64,000 bases of DNA. Source: Bugulina stolonifera. Lineage: Eukaryota; Bryozoa; Gymnolaemata; Cheilostomatida; Bugulidae. Where the stretch lies: NCBI GenBank assembly GCA_935421135.1, contig OW285187.1, positions 24,800,429-24,864,428 of the forward strand, given 5' to 3'. A program made the translations under genes and the position numbers. Under the pieces are notes generated by a model, which was not told the DNA's origin, did no database searches, and saw only the letters and a list, made by a program, of their open reading frames with translations. Of this stretch, positions 1-12,709 are shown one piece after another (position 1 is the first letter of the stretch; every line of letters starts with the position of its first letter).

Positions 1-1193
1 CTACAGCTATATCCTGTTACTCTGCATTATTAATATTGTTACTGTAGTAATAACACTACACCCATTAATATATACATTTACTTGGATATTACATATTATA
101 TGATATAAATAATTCTACCCACCCAGTTTTAAACAATGGTGCAAGTAATTATGGTTTAAATTATAGTGCAATACTCATTAATGACTTGCTGAGAATGCTT
201 ACACCCAAGTACAGCAAAGGGAAGACAGATCTGTGTTAAGAGTTTGGAGGGTTGACAGTTGATCATAGCTCAAGATACTTATGAGGAAACTTGATCTCTT
301 TCCTGGATACAACAAATTTACGAGGGCGAGTTCCATTCAGAACAGAGAGAGCAAGAGAACCAAGTGCACCATTGGCCAGAACTTAGTAATAACGCAGACC
401 TGACAGCAACCCAGGCTGCACCAAGACCATAGCAATAGCTCACAAGTCATAATATTACAAAATTTCTAAGATGAGCTTCTACTTCTTATAATTTAGAAAC
501 TTTGAAATCTAAAAACTCCAATCAGACTATTCAGATCCCCAGAGATATGACACAAGTAACGATTTTGTCTACCACAAACCACAAAATAGTACATTGAGTC
601 ATCTGAGACTAGCTCTATTTGCTAGATGTGTCTACCTTCCAGAGTCCTGCTAAAAATTAGTACTAGCAAACTTCAATAACAACAATGATTATGAAAATAT
701 ATTTACCAAACCAAACATTGTAAATAGAGTGATTACTTCTTGCCAATGTTATCTAGAGAACACGAAGGTTCTTGCAAACTATAAACTATTTATTTAAATT
801 ATAATGTATTAGAGTATTGAACTACCTAAAGAAAAAACTGGCAATCATTTGGCAGTTTTGTTCTACATAAATACAAATGTATTAATAGCACAACATGCTA
901 TTGTTTCGCGTTGAAGAAAACAAAATAATAATAAACAGTAGCAAATAAATTACTTTGGTATCTGCTGTGTGAAAAGGTAAAACAATAAGAATACAAAATG
1001 TAAGTATTTACTAGTAGCACTAATGCTGACTGTTTAGTTAGAGCGGGTCTAAACCTTACACAACGTCTGCTTTTCATGTATGAGTCTTCTGCATTTCATA
1101 TAAGTAGACAAGATAACTCCAAACTAAACGTTTAAGATCTAAAAACATCTAATGTTACCTACAAAAATATACATGCACATGGAAATCAAAGAT
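1..1193. other. Region downstream of INPP5F, no intact gene
   Basis: This AT-rich stretch follows the INPP5F stop codon and should hold its 3' UTR. A minus-strand AATAAA (TTTATT on the plus strand near 789) is a possible polyadenylation signal. I see no intact gene. The only coding-like part is a broken reading frame at 263-439, listed separately. Confidence 0.5.
263..439 (-). pseudogene. Protein-like fragment with an internal stop
   Basis: On the minus strand one frame reads about 18 residues, a TAA at 383-385, then 39 further residues to a TGA at 263-265. The second part begins VLANGALGSLALSVLNG and ends FPHKYLEL. It is hydrophobic then basic and looks protein-like rather than random. The frame is the same on both sides of the stop, which suggests a single nonsense change in an old coding piece, or a last exon whose acceptor lies at the TAAG just before VLAN. 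I do not recognise the family. It lies only about 750 bp below the INPP5F stop, so any 5' exons would have to be very close. Confidence 0.25.
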
Positions 1194-4100
1194 TTATAGT
1201 AATAAAATTTTGGTTTTACAATTTTTAAACCTTAGATTTGATTTGATAGTATTGTCTAGGAGCTGAGCTTCCAGTATTTGTCTTCTGCGTCTTGTATGAG
1301 GGGAGGAGTTTTGATTTACAATAAGTTGAGATACTTGTGACAAACCAGACTTGAGTTTAGACAGTGGAGACCTAACAGGTGCTGCTGAAGAGCCTTGGGG
1401 TAACACCACAGAGTACTGCTTGAGTCCATCATCACTAAACGATACGACCATCTGAGGGTTGTTTAGCTGACCATTGAGATAAGCACTATTGAGTTGATCC
1501 TTGGCAGGCTCAGTACCTTCTGCATCATCCACTTGTGGTGCTAAACCCATCAAATCAGGAGCTGTTGAGTGATGTGTTTGTGTGAGAAACTGAGTATTTG
1601 TAGGGGCGGAGACTGTGGGCAGAGTCAACAAAGTCGCATCATCTACACACAAATGGGGCGCGGAATTACTTAACTCTTCTGCCGTCTGCACCGATAGTTC
1701 GTTTGCTACATTGCTAGGGTCATCAGGAGATGAGCTGAGATCTGGTAGTGAGCCAATGGATAGTGTCCGAGTTTTTATGATGCGTGGAGCTGGAGTAGGT
1801 CGTTGTGGTGGTTGAGTGCTATTTGTTTGTTGTGGAGAATCCTGAGACGTTTCCCCGTCAATCACATCATCGTCATCAAATTTGTCAAACAACTCAAACT
1901 CTACACAAAAAATAAAAAATGAGTGAGTAAACAAAGTTGAATTGGGTTGTGAATTTATTTCATGTGATAAAGGAATTAAGGTAATCTCTTTGAGTTTGGC
2001 ATAATTGACTAATTTGTGAGTATGTGACAGCAACCTAGTTAGCATAGCATGTGACAATCACCTACATGTAGTTAGTACAGTATTTGACACTTACAGTACC
2101 ATGTTAGTATAGCATGTGACAGTATAGTATGTGACATCTACCTTGTTAATACGGCATGTGACAGTCAGCTTGCTAGTACAGTGTATAACTTATCTTATAT
2201 TTTGTTAATGCAATGTGTAACAGTTACCTTGTTCTTGAGTTGCCTGTTGAGCAGAGTTGTGATGTCGTCTGCTGGACCTAGCAGGAGATAATCGTATTTT
2301 CTTAAACTGATTTGCTACCTGCTTCGCGGCATTGTTCACAGCACTGGAGGCCAAAGAAGCTATCTTCTGAGGCTGTGTCCAGATGTTGGTCTCAATAGAC
2401 GTCTTCTGTATAGACCTTTTAGCTACACATCGAAACTTCTTGCTGAAAATAATAGAGAAAGCAAACATGTCACCAAAGTCAGTCAGTCTTTTCCACCATC
2501 CTTCACTAATAAATAACACCCCATGCCTACCAACAGGTCTAATAGATTTCTTCTAAAGCTCGTACTTACAGTTACCAGAGGAAGATGGTGCGCAGTCAAA
2601 TGGCTTTATGGATTAAAGCTACTGATTGTGGAAATAAAATGTGACATATGATATAAAAGAATTGACGACACCGCAGATGAATGTATACAAAAACTGCTAC
2701 AACATGCATGCTGCTTGTAGTCATTACTATGAACTGGTACTGATGGTAATACTTACTTCTCAACCCTAGTCTGACGTATATTCACCAGACCACTGCATTG
2801 TTCACAAGTAACCTTGAACGTATCAGCTATGGCCTGCAGTATTTCTGTAAATAGAAAATATCATAAAATTGATGATCAAACCAAAATTGACAGACTATGT
2901 ACATGACGTACTGTCATTATTCAGAATCAAACATACATCATCAGAGTACATTTTTCTCAAAATTCACTCTAGAAATTTTTTTCGTGTATACCTTTCTCTT
3001 CCTCGATGTTCTTTATTTCAACGATGGAGTTGTTGAAAGCTCGTACATTGGGGACACGAAAGGTATGAAAATAGCCAGCTTCACCATAATACTTATACCA
3101 GAGTCTCATACAGAGAAATCGGCTCTTGAAAATTGAAGAGGAGTGCGAGCCTACAAAGAGAAGATAACTTGTAACATGCATGTGCTAGTATTAGCTCTAG
3201 TATCGCTATGACATATACAATTGTAGATGAAATATAGGAATTTACTTAGTTACTTACTTACTTACCTATGTCTTTGGTGTAGAGATAAGCTACATGATTG
3301 TATAGAATTGTATTATACACTTACCTACGTCTATGGCATATACATATAAATGAGCAATAATAGGGATGTATTATACACTTACCTATGTCTATGGCATATA
3401 GATCAGATATGGGAATCTTCTGATAGTCAGTTAGAGTGTCTAACTCATCATCGTATGTTACCACATAATAGAATGAGTCAGTAAGTAGTACGATAGTGTC
3501 CATCTCATTGTCCTGCATTGTACCTTCCCTGTAGTTTGACATTACCATAGCATATTATACATCATTATAATAGTATAACACGAAGAAGGTAGGCCTACCA
3601 CATCTGTGTCTGTCAGGTATGAATGTGCTACAGCCTGTCAGCTAGTCTACACTAGCACTACACTAAGTACAATGTATTTGTACTTTGTTACACCAGCAGT
3701 TGGCAGTGGCTCTACGTATATAACACTAGGGCCCCAGTGGCTCTACGTATATAACACTAGGGCCCCAGTGGCTCTACGTATATAACACCAGGGCCCCAGT
3801 GGCTCTACGTATATAACACTTGCAACCAATCAGTCTAGTATGGTACTACTGCATATTGTATACGTCATGTAGTATGTATGTAGTATTAGTGATAAATGTT
3901 AACCACAAGTACTATATTCTACATTCACTTCATAATAATATATAAGTAATGTAAACTTACTGTTTCTCATCCAGAGAAATAACAGCCCAACCTCCCAGAC
4001 ACTGCTCTGGTTCTATTATAAGTATATTTCTGGCCTCTTCTATCACAGAAACTACATCACTAGCCTTGTCTCTACAAAATCAATGACATAGTAAGACATG

Positions 4101-7100
4101 GTCATCAGATGTAACAATACAAAGGAAACAAACTATTACATGTACATTTACTATTAAGTACCAAAATATTTTAAAACGTATAACAATTTTTAAACAAAAA
4201 ACGAGAGCAATAAAACAGACATACATGTAAAATATACATATAAATATTGGAACCTCAACAATCTTATGAATTGATTCCTAGTGAATATATTATATAATTA
4301 TATACAGTGTATATATAATGTATTATACATGTAATATAATTATATTATATGCAGTGTAATATATATTACAGTGGAATTTGCTTAATTCAACCTTGGATAT
4401 AATAATTCAAACTTACAATCTGTAATTCAAACTTCATGTGGCTTAGGCTCACACTATAACCAATGATAATACTGTCACAGCCAGCATTAGTCACTTAATA
4501 ATCGCTGCTAGTAGTTAGTAGTTATTAGTAGTTACTACTGCAATATGTTTCTGCTCTAACTACGCTGGGAAAACCCACTAATTGTTTTACTGTTCCTTCG
4601 CTAAATGCGTTTTTATACTCTTGTCCTGTACAGGTGTCGATGTGATGCATGTCATTATATAAAATGAAGGATCACATAATTCAAACTTGGCCTAATTCAA
4701 ACCAATTATGGTGGTCTCTTGGAGTTTGAATTAAGCAAGTTCCACTGTATATAATTATGATATACAGTCTACACACACATAGTATAATTACATAGGATAT
4801 ACGAGTAGTGTGCCAACCTGATGTAATCTATTTCATCCTGCTGATTGTCTACACCCTGCTGCCCCCTGGTGAGTATAGTCAGTATATCAGCATCCACTTG
4901 TTGTCCTACTTGAATATCTATTGCTGCTTGGCGATACATATCTTTGAACCTGTGTATCAGGTACCTACAATGTATGGCATGAGGGTTAGGTGGAAAAACA
5001 AAGCACACACACATAGCTAAATCTAGTCTTTGAATTACAAACTCAAACACAACACATTCCCTTGAACTAATGGACAGGGGGTATGACTTGGAGTTAATTG
5101 TTCAGTCCATTAAAACATCCTCGGTGTCATAATGTATATATACAGAGTAGTAAGTCACCTGTTTGCTGACTTGACACCATCTCTCATGAGCCCTGAGAAC
5201 TTCCTCTCGCCTGTACGCGTATAGTCACCTTTCATAGCAGCTGTGCCAGCGTACTGTCTACTGATAGCATCACCATTGTTTGCCCACAGTTGGTTAAACA
5301 CTCTCCTCACGTTCTCTGGTAGCTCCTCGTCAGGTGTGAGCAGCCCTAACTTCCTCACCTGTTTCGAGAAGAAATATAGAATATTATATTTGTTATCAGT
5401 AAAACTGATATTAGTACTAAGAATTTGATGAATTATCCCCTCGTGATCCTTTGATCGCAGGAGTGCATAACTCTAAGACAGACTACAGACTACAGTACAG
5501 GTTTGTGTGGAGAGTGCTAATACAGGTGATGATACACACAGCCTCCTATCAGATATGTGGATACAGAGCATGGCGTGTTACGCTAAGGCTCCAGATACAA
5601 TATAAAACACATAATTACCAACCTGTTGGTCTACAATTATTCTCGCTACCGCCGTCTGCACAACGTTAGTTCTGTCTAGACAGTCAATGCAGTTAACTCT
5701 GAACACGCCATCTTGTTCACATATCATACCCTGGCCATCCACCCTAAAACATAGATAGCTATAATTAACTCGATTGTAGATGAAGTGTCAGATAGATGAT
5801 TAGTGAATTACTGTACTACATCTACTACTAGTATGTAGCAGTTACAGTACATAATATACAAAATTATATACATGTATGCAGACTGTATACGTGTAATATT
5901 AATAGAAGGTGTATCAGTCATACTGCTACTAATAATAAGAATTTGTGTATGTGATTTGTGGCAGTATTTTCCGCAATACTCTTCAGAGTTTTTCTATACT
6001 GAGCTAGAGATTTGACCCATGGAAAACTAAGACTGAATAGCCTTAAGCAACCGTCTGGGAAATTTCAGGAGCTACATGTACATTTACGCAGAATAAATTA
6101 TAAAGACACCTAATATAAATAAATTCTCACCAGCAGTATTTGTGATTCTTCATGATATCTTTAACAGCATCGGTCAGCATTACTACATTGTCAAACTGCA
6201 TTCCACGGCTAAAACAAAAGTAGAATAAAACATGAATCTACAGCTAAGCTATTCTCAACACAAATGGTTGAATTGGAGTCAATAACAAAAAATAAAGAAG
6301 ACAACTGCTTGTTTGATATTGACGAAGAACCCAACAGTTTGAACTATGTAATAAAAATCTACCTGTTGCATATATGAAAAAAACAAGAAAGCATAGAAAG
6401 TGTTGACCGATGTTGACGTGAATAATGTATACTATTATAACATGATAATCTTAAACCCCAGAGATAGAAAGTCATATAGGAACACTCACCAGTACTCATG
6501 GAAATCAAAGGCTACATAGGATACAGCTGAATTGTTGTGAAGTACTATGTGGTGGAGGAAAGCGTCGGCCATTATCTTCTCTCTACCGAGTCTATCGACT
6601 AGATTAACACAGGTGACATTATTGTAGCAGGCTCTCTGCTCCTCAAAGTGTTTGGAGAATGCCTCCTCTGTTTCTTTTTCACCTGTATAACAGTTAGATA
6701 GTGGTAGCATAACAGTTAGGTGGTAGTAGTATAACAGACAGGTGGTAGTAGTACAACAGTCAGGTGGTAGTAGTACAACAGTTAGGTGGTAGTAGTATAA
6801 CAGACAGGTGGTAGTAGTATAAGAGTCAGGTGGTAGTAGTATAACAGTTAGGTGGTAGTAGTACAACAGTCAGGTGGTAGTAGTATTACAGTCAGGTGGT
6901 AGTAGTATTACAGTCAGGTGGTAGTAGTATAACAGTCAGGTGGTAGTAGTATAACAGTTAGGCCATACAAATGGCAGACATGTTAGAGACATGGTGTACT
7001 TTGTGTCAGATACTGAGTAGGCCTTGGAAAAATAAATCTACATACATGTACATTGTACATATTATAGTTTACTATCATTGGTTTGCGTGTACAATCATAG

Positions 7101-10100
7101 CATAAACATAAGACTGACAAAGCAATTTAGGCTAAGTAAAATACATCATACAGGTAGTTGAATGTATTTCTTCTCTAGCACATGAGAGATAGTTAGACCA
7201 TGTAATAGGAGGAGTTAGCTGTTACTCAACCACCTGGTGAAAGACACCAGCTAAACATTCAGACTACAGAATTCCAGTGTGTTATGAGCCAAGTTAAAAT
7301 CTGATGAAATAGTCCTCTCTAAAAGTCCAGTAGCTAAAAGGGTGGGGGGGCATACATGCCCGCCCGTATTAGTCTTATCTATAGATGATTACTATAACCT
7401 AGGCACTGAATGATGATGATATAGCTACGTTACCCTTGTCTAGTATAGGAGGAGGTCTGTACTTGTGTCCTGGCTGGCTCCAGTAGACTGGTATGCTGCC
7501 TCTGACTTGTACGTAAGACACAGTGTGACACTGGAAATGTATCATCTGTAACATACCAAGTATAGCTACTATAACATTTCAGTCATACAAAATCATAGTT
7601 AAAGGCTCCTATTGGGCTGCAAGAGAATACATCACACCATCATTAGCCTACCAGCATCACAAAAGAAACACCTAGTATAAGAACCTCTCAAGTAAACCTG
7701 CATCTTGATATTAAACCCATATCTGAACCCTAACTTACTTGTTCTGTCTCCACGTAGTTGGCACAGTTTCCTTGAGAGTCTACCCCTCTGCGTTTATACC
7801 GAGTTCCTGCTCTGTGCCTGCTACGTCGAGACAACACCGATATACGAAACTCAAAAGCATCCAGGTGGAACTTGGAGTTTGCATATGTCTCTGAGTCCGG
7901 CATGTGTTCGGTTTTAACACTAAAGAATCCTTGAATTATGGGTTGTATCCAATAATCAGCTGCCGGATTCTATAGCAAAGAGTGAGAGAGTGGTAATATA
8001 GCAATAATAAATCCTACACAAAACATACACATGCTCCCAAGTCTACACATACACACATGTCCCTGAGCTGTATCTACAAATTATATTCATAGGTATGCAT
8101 AGGTATGAGTGAAGGGTATATTTAGCACTATACAACACAATAGATTCATATACTCGTACGTAGTAACATCCCAATACTGGAGCAGTATAGTACAAACATG
8201 TATAATAGGTTTGGATATGCTTATGCATATACATGTAGGCTACATCGCCTCTAAGTAAATGTGTTTTTTTAACTGGAGACTTCTGGTTCACACAAAAGTA
8301 CAGTATAATATATGGACATGTCAGTAGAGTATTGCATCGTAAACCTGGTACCGTAACTAGGATGGGGAGACGAGATACTAACATTAGAATCAATAAGATC
8401 GGTTAAGAGTCCTTTATTCCAGAAGAATCTTTCGTCAGCTCTTTTCCAGAGTGGATCCTTTGGGTTGTATGATGGTAAGCTTTGTCTTTGTACAGAATTG
8501 GTGATGTCTCCATTAGGGGAATAGTAGTAGAAGTCTGATATATTAAACATCTTAGACAGCTCCTACAGAAGTTCAAGAAGCACTGAAATGTAGTATACAA
8601 ATCGTCTTACGTGTTAATGTTTTCTTTGAACTGAGCCAGTACTCAATTTTCTTTGACGAATAATGAAATCAAATCAAGGAAATCAAAGTTGAAACCTTCA
8701 GTCCCATAACTACATTAGTCAGTGCTACCACCAGACCCACCAACAGTAGATTACTCCAAAGTGTACTAGTCAACTGGGCTATGACAGACACTATAAATAT
8801 AGTACTATTTACACAGCAATAAATACCAATAACAACACTCCATAAGTTAGCATTTGATATTGTCATATCAAAATAATAGTCACAATATTATAAACCCTTT
8901 TTACACTGAATAACATGAATGAAGTGAAAATTCCAAACTAATTCGAGTGACTCATGAGTTACAGCTACGGGAAACAGAACATTTAGGTAATAAATATTCA
9001 CCTCTACAATCCTCTTCTCCAGCCTCTCATACTCTTTCTGCGGATCTTTCTGTGATAGAAAATAAAGTAATACCCATCACTGCAAGTATAAGTCACTTGA
9101 GACAACACTATAGCCGTAGCTAATGTGCAATTTCACAAAAATGTATAACTTGTGTAAAAAGAAACGAAATTAACGAAACATTGCATGAGGGTGTTGGCCA
9201 GAATCAGAAAATTTTGTGAAAAGTCACACGAATTATATTATTGAATCATGAGATTGTTGAAGATAAACTTGAAAACAATACAGCCAAGATTCAAATACTG
9301 TTTGTGTTTTGTGAATTTTGCAAATGATAAATTCTCTAACAATTTCTATCGGCATCAAAATCTACTTCCAAAACAATACTATATAATTACTTGTTTGAAC
9401 GGAACGTTGCTATTTAGGTATAACTATGGTACATACAAACATAGTTGGATAAGTAGAATAATAATGATAATAATTGAATGCTGTGTGGTCAGTAACATTA
9501 TAAATAGCACGATAATTATAACAGCTTTGAGAGTAGTGAATGAACTCTGTATAGCTTAACACAGTGAGAGTTATCTTACCACCACAATACCAGTGAGCAG
9601 TTCGTAGAGGTCATTGTAATATGGTAGCTGTCAAATGAGAGTGTTTGTAGAGGTCATTGTAAAATGGTAGCTATCAAATGAGAGTACAGTGATGGGTTTT
9701 AGTCTGTGTGGTACATAATATTATGCTACTATGATAGCATTATTAAGCAAATCTTAATCCACTCATAGTAGTTATCAGTTATTGGAGGGAAAATACGTAG
9801 TATTTTGGTGAACTAAATAAAAATCAGCGGCTCGAACTAAACATAATCAAGTTCTTGTGACATCTAGCATCTGCTGCTCATAATGCTGTGGGGTTTGGCC
9901 ATATTCGTTATACATACATATGCTAGGTTTTTCTCCTTGCAAGAAAACTAGAACACCATAGCACCAATAAATCATTTAGAGCTTTTCATGAAGAATATAG
10001 GAAATGAGGTAATACACTAACTAATACACATAGACTAACCCCATTCTTCTTGGACTGCACGCTCTCCTTGACCTTCTGTATAGAGTTCCAGGTGGACTGG

Positions 10101-12709
10101 AGCATCTGTTTACCATGTTGAGTTATCTGTTTCGGTTTGTTGATACCAAAGTGGTGCTTCTCACATCTCTAAAAGTCCAGTCAGTAATACATATTACAGT
10201 ACATATTGCATATACATTAATACATACAGTAATACATACAGTAATACAGTATAATTATACATACAGTAATACAGTATATACATACAGTAATACATAGAGT
10301 AATACATACAGCACATACAGTATATACATACAGTAATACATACAGTTATGTACTAAACACACACTACAATCATAGCTACAGGGCACATGGGTTATGACAG
10401 GTCAGCTACATGCAATTTATAGTGACATTTCAGACAGTAGATCTGTTATGGAACTTATACTATCTTATGTTATGTCTACTCTATAATATAATACATACAA
10501 TGTATAATAGAATAGCCTGCATATCCTGGATATGTCATTATCTACTTCTACTAACACAACTGTATAACTAATAGTTATAACGTAACTACTAGCCTGGGTT
10601 GCAATAAATCCAAAACAGTAGGTGGGTATATTGGTGATTGTATGTAAAACCAAGTAACATACCCATATATTTACTACATGTACATTGAACAGCTTGGAAC
10701 CCAGGCTAGAGTAGTTACATACAGTAGGTAAGTAATGAAAGTTGTAATATGTGTATGTACATCTATGCTACAACAGTAACCTATATTTAAGAATAATGAC
10801 ATACAATCATGTACCTGCTGATGGATAAGCTGGTACTCAGGTATACTAATTAAGTTAGTGATTAGGAGATTTAAACCATGCTGGGACCAGTGGGATGGTG
10901 GTATTAAATTGAGTAGCATGACCCATAGGCAGGTGATTACAGTTCTTGTGATAATATGATGATATACATGGTATACCAATAACTTGAGCAGCTATGGCAT
11001 TGTACATGTAGTTATATTACTTGCTAATTGTACCTTTAGTCGGTTTGTAGTTATGCTACTTGCTAGGTACACATTTGCAACTAAACTGATGTTTTTGGTA
11101 ATTACTACAAATAAATACCTCTTCGTTCTTTTCCATCTAGTAAGAGTGTGTACAAAGTTAAGTATATAAGTGATAAATATTTATATTACAGTTAGACATC
11201 ATGCAAGTATTAGGTGTAGGTAGACGTAATAACATTAGAATGAGTATAGCCTTACCATTAGCTCAAAGTCAGCAGGTAAATTCTTCATGGATAGAGGCAG
11301 CAGAACTATCTTCTCTATCTTATACACGTCAGCGTGGTTTAATGTTTTACCAACATGCTGACGTTGTTTGATGAGCATCAGCCTCCATTCGGAATCTACA
11401 AACAAGTTGAGAGAAAGTAACATGTGACTATGTGACCTTGGCAACAACTTGCGTGACATAATAAACAGTAGATTAAGCATCTATCTGTAGGTTTACATGT
11501 ACTTATGTGTATACTGTGTGACAGGAGCCTATATGTATCATAGAGCAGAACAAGCTGTGGTTATATAATCAACTGTTAGGTAAAAGCAGATACTTCTGTG
11601 TATTCCGAGACAATTTGCAGTGAGACCCAAAAATATAATTTTAATCGCACCAACTTTGGTGAAAAGACGATCAAATCCATTCAGCATTTAACCAGCTAGA
11701 ATAAGTCATGGATAAAAACAATAACAAAATATTACAGACATTAAATATTAGAAAACTTGTAGATTACTATCATGATCTTGTGGTTTGAAATGACAAGAAT
11801 GGACTCATGGCTTTACAATCATAATATAACATAACACAGTAGAATTATATCTACAAACTATACATGTACATGCCTATTTATTGATATGCCATTATATATA
11901 CAAATACAGATATATGATGCTGTTAGTGGGGATTAAATACTGTTATACATTCAAGTTAATACAAATCACATAAATAATGTATAATATAAGAGGCCTCCCA
12001 CATGACAAAGCATCTGGTTGCTATGGTTACATGTTTGTATAAGACTAATATAGAGGAAAGCTGCTGGTAACTCACTAAATATGTACACAGGGCTGACATG
12101 CACTGTACACTGTACACACGTATGCATATATTATGTTTGCATACATAGAGCACAGCTGTTTCAAAAAATGGTATTATTATTAGCTGTACACATACATGTA
12201 CAATGCTATGGTTGTTCACTGTACAGTACTTGTGTCATAGAGGATACTGTTATAACAGTGTCATTCCAGTGATGGTTGGAGTAGCACCATTAGTATAGTA
12301 GTAAAAGAGTAGTATCTGTAGAACTAGTATATTATAAGTAAATCAGTAGCTAAAGCACTAGAGTTAGATGGTAATAATATATATCTACCTGGTAGGATCC
12401 TTACTTTCCCTATTACACCGTATATCTTCCCAATACACACCGGGTTCCAGGCCTCGCATAAATCCACACCTGAATACAAGCAGCAGCATACAAACTATAA
12501 CGTTTATGCCAACAAATAAATGGAATATACTATGTACACATGTATATAATGACAACATCATTTTGTCTATATTCTTTATAAACAACAAATGTTTAGCCTA
12601 GTTATGACTTACCAGGCTTAGCTTGGATAAATCCAGTGTTCCTATTACACCAAAGAGCGTGGTCACCATCTTGAATTATGAAGTAATCGCCTGCTTCGTA
12701 TACCTCCAT
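1194..12709 (-). CDS. INPP5F: INPP5F / SAC2 phosphoinositide 4-phosphatase, complete, 20 exons
   Basis: Sac-family phosphatase. The vertebrate protein removes the 4-phosphate of PI4P on early and recycling endosomes. Exons in coding order: 12613-12709, 12389-12469, 11256-11395, 10040-10168, 9580-9627, 9002-9049, 8383-8562, 7739-7969, 7434-7545, 6490-6682, 6131-6208, 5623-5743, 5159-5358, 4818-4964, 3961-4071, 3383-3528, 2992-3150, 2757-2844, 2228-2442, 1194-1900. All phases agree and give 1,076 aa, near the vertebrate length. The Sac catalytic motif CIDCLDRTN is at about residues 464-472 (C464, R470). Other family blocks are [33 protein letters not shown] and [17 protein letters not shown]. 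The hSac2 region follows ([20 protein letters not shown], then GYFHTFR), then a Ser/Pro-rich tail ending NCKTKILLL. The start [20 protein letters not shown] aligns with the family N-terminus. Adjacent acceptor and donor edges are duplicated in introns 4, 16 and 19. Confidence 0.95.
2041..2227. repeat. Degenerate repeats next to an INPP5F donor
   Basis: Below the donor of INPP5F exon 2228-2442, several imperfect copies of a unit containing GCATGTGACAGT and, on the minus strand, ACAAGGTA follow at roughly 45-60 bp spacing. The minus-strand donor AACAAG|GTAACT is echoed by AACAAGGTAGAT near 2133. The array looks as if it was seeded from the exon end. Confidence 0.45.
3258..3404 (-). repeat. Triplicated 5' splice-site region of INPP5F exon 16
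   Basis: The true donor is at 3382/3381 (ATAG|GTAAGT on the minus strand). The surrounding sequence recurs at 58- and 59-bp spacing: the plus-strand string CTTACCT lies at 3261, 3320 and 3378, each followed by A(T/C)GTCT and a related flank. Three donor-like GTAAG sites therefore follow one another. Use of either downstream site would shift the frame, because 58 and 117 add one and zero bases modulo three respectively, and I did not check the second for stops. Confidence 0.6.
3704..3822. repeat. 31-bp minisatellite, 4 copies, INPP5F intron
   Basis: Copies begin at 3704, 3735, 3766 and 3797 with CAGTGGCTCTACGTATATAA. The unit also contains the palindrome GGGCCC and a TACGTA core. It lies in the intron between exons 3383-3528 and 3961-4071. 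Confidence 0.85.
4369..4747. mobile_element. MITE-like element with pogo/mariner-type ends
   Basis: The left end reads CAGTGGAATTTGCTTAATTC. The inverted right end reads CAGTGGAACTTGCTTAATTC. These are near-perfect terminal inverted repeats, flanked by TA on each side (4367-4368, 4748-4749). At 379 bp, with no coding capacity, it fits a non-autonomous Tc1/mariner-superfamily element. The CAGTGGAA start is typical of pogo/Tigger-like ends. It sits in an INPP5F intron, between exons 3961-4071 and 4818-4964. Confidence 0.75.
6687..6962. repeat. 22-bp minisatellite, about 12 copies, INPP5F intron 9
   Basis: Tandem units resembling TATAACAGTTAGGTGGTAGT abut the acceptor of exon 6490-6682. On the minus strand the repeat is pyrimidine-rich and contains YYACCAC blocks, so it may have grown out of the polypyrimidine tract. 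Confidence 0.85.
9604..9686 (-). repeat. Duplicated 3' splice-site region of INPP5F exon 5
   Basis: The first part of exon 9580-9627 with its acceptor is repeated 43 bp upstream in the intron. Both copies read (minus strand) TTTGA(C/T)AG then CTACCAT.TTACAATGACC. The upstream AG is a decoy acceptor. Its use would shift the frame (43 = 1 modulo 3) and reach TGA within about 20 codons. Confidence 0.7.
10169..11255. other. INPP5F intron 3 with a simple repeat
   Basis: This 1,087-bp intron holds a degenerate microsatellite of ACATACAGTAAT-type units at about 10181-10345. The rest shows no gene, RNA or inverted-repeat element that I can support. Confidence 0.6.
11396..12388. other. INPP5F intron 2, nothing further seen
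   Basis: This 993-bp AT-rich intron contains several TACATGTA-type palindromes. I see no other feature in it. Confidence 0.5.

Noticed and set aside
6486..6866. Minus-strand frame with YYYHLTV repeats
   Set aside because: It is INPP5F exon 10 read backward into the 22-bp intron repeat.
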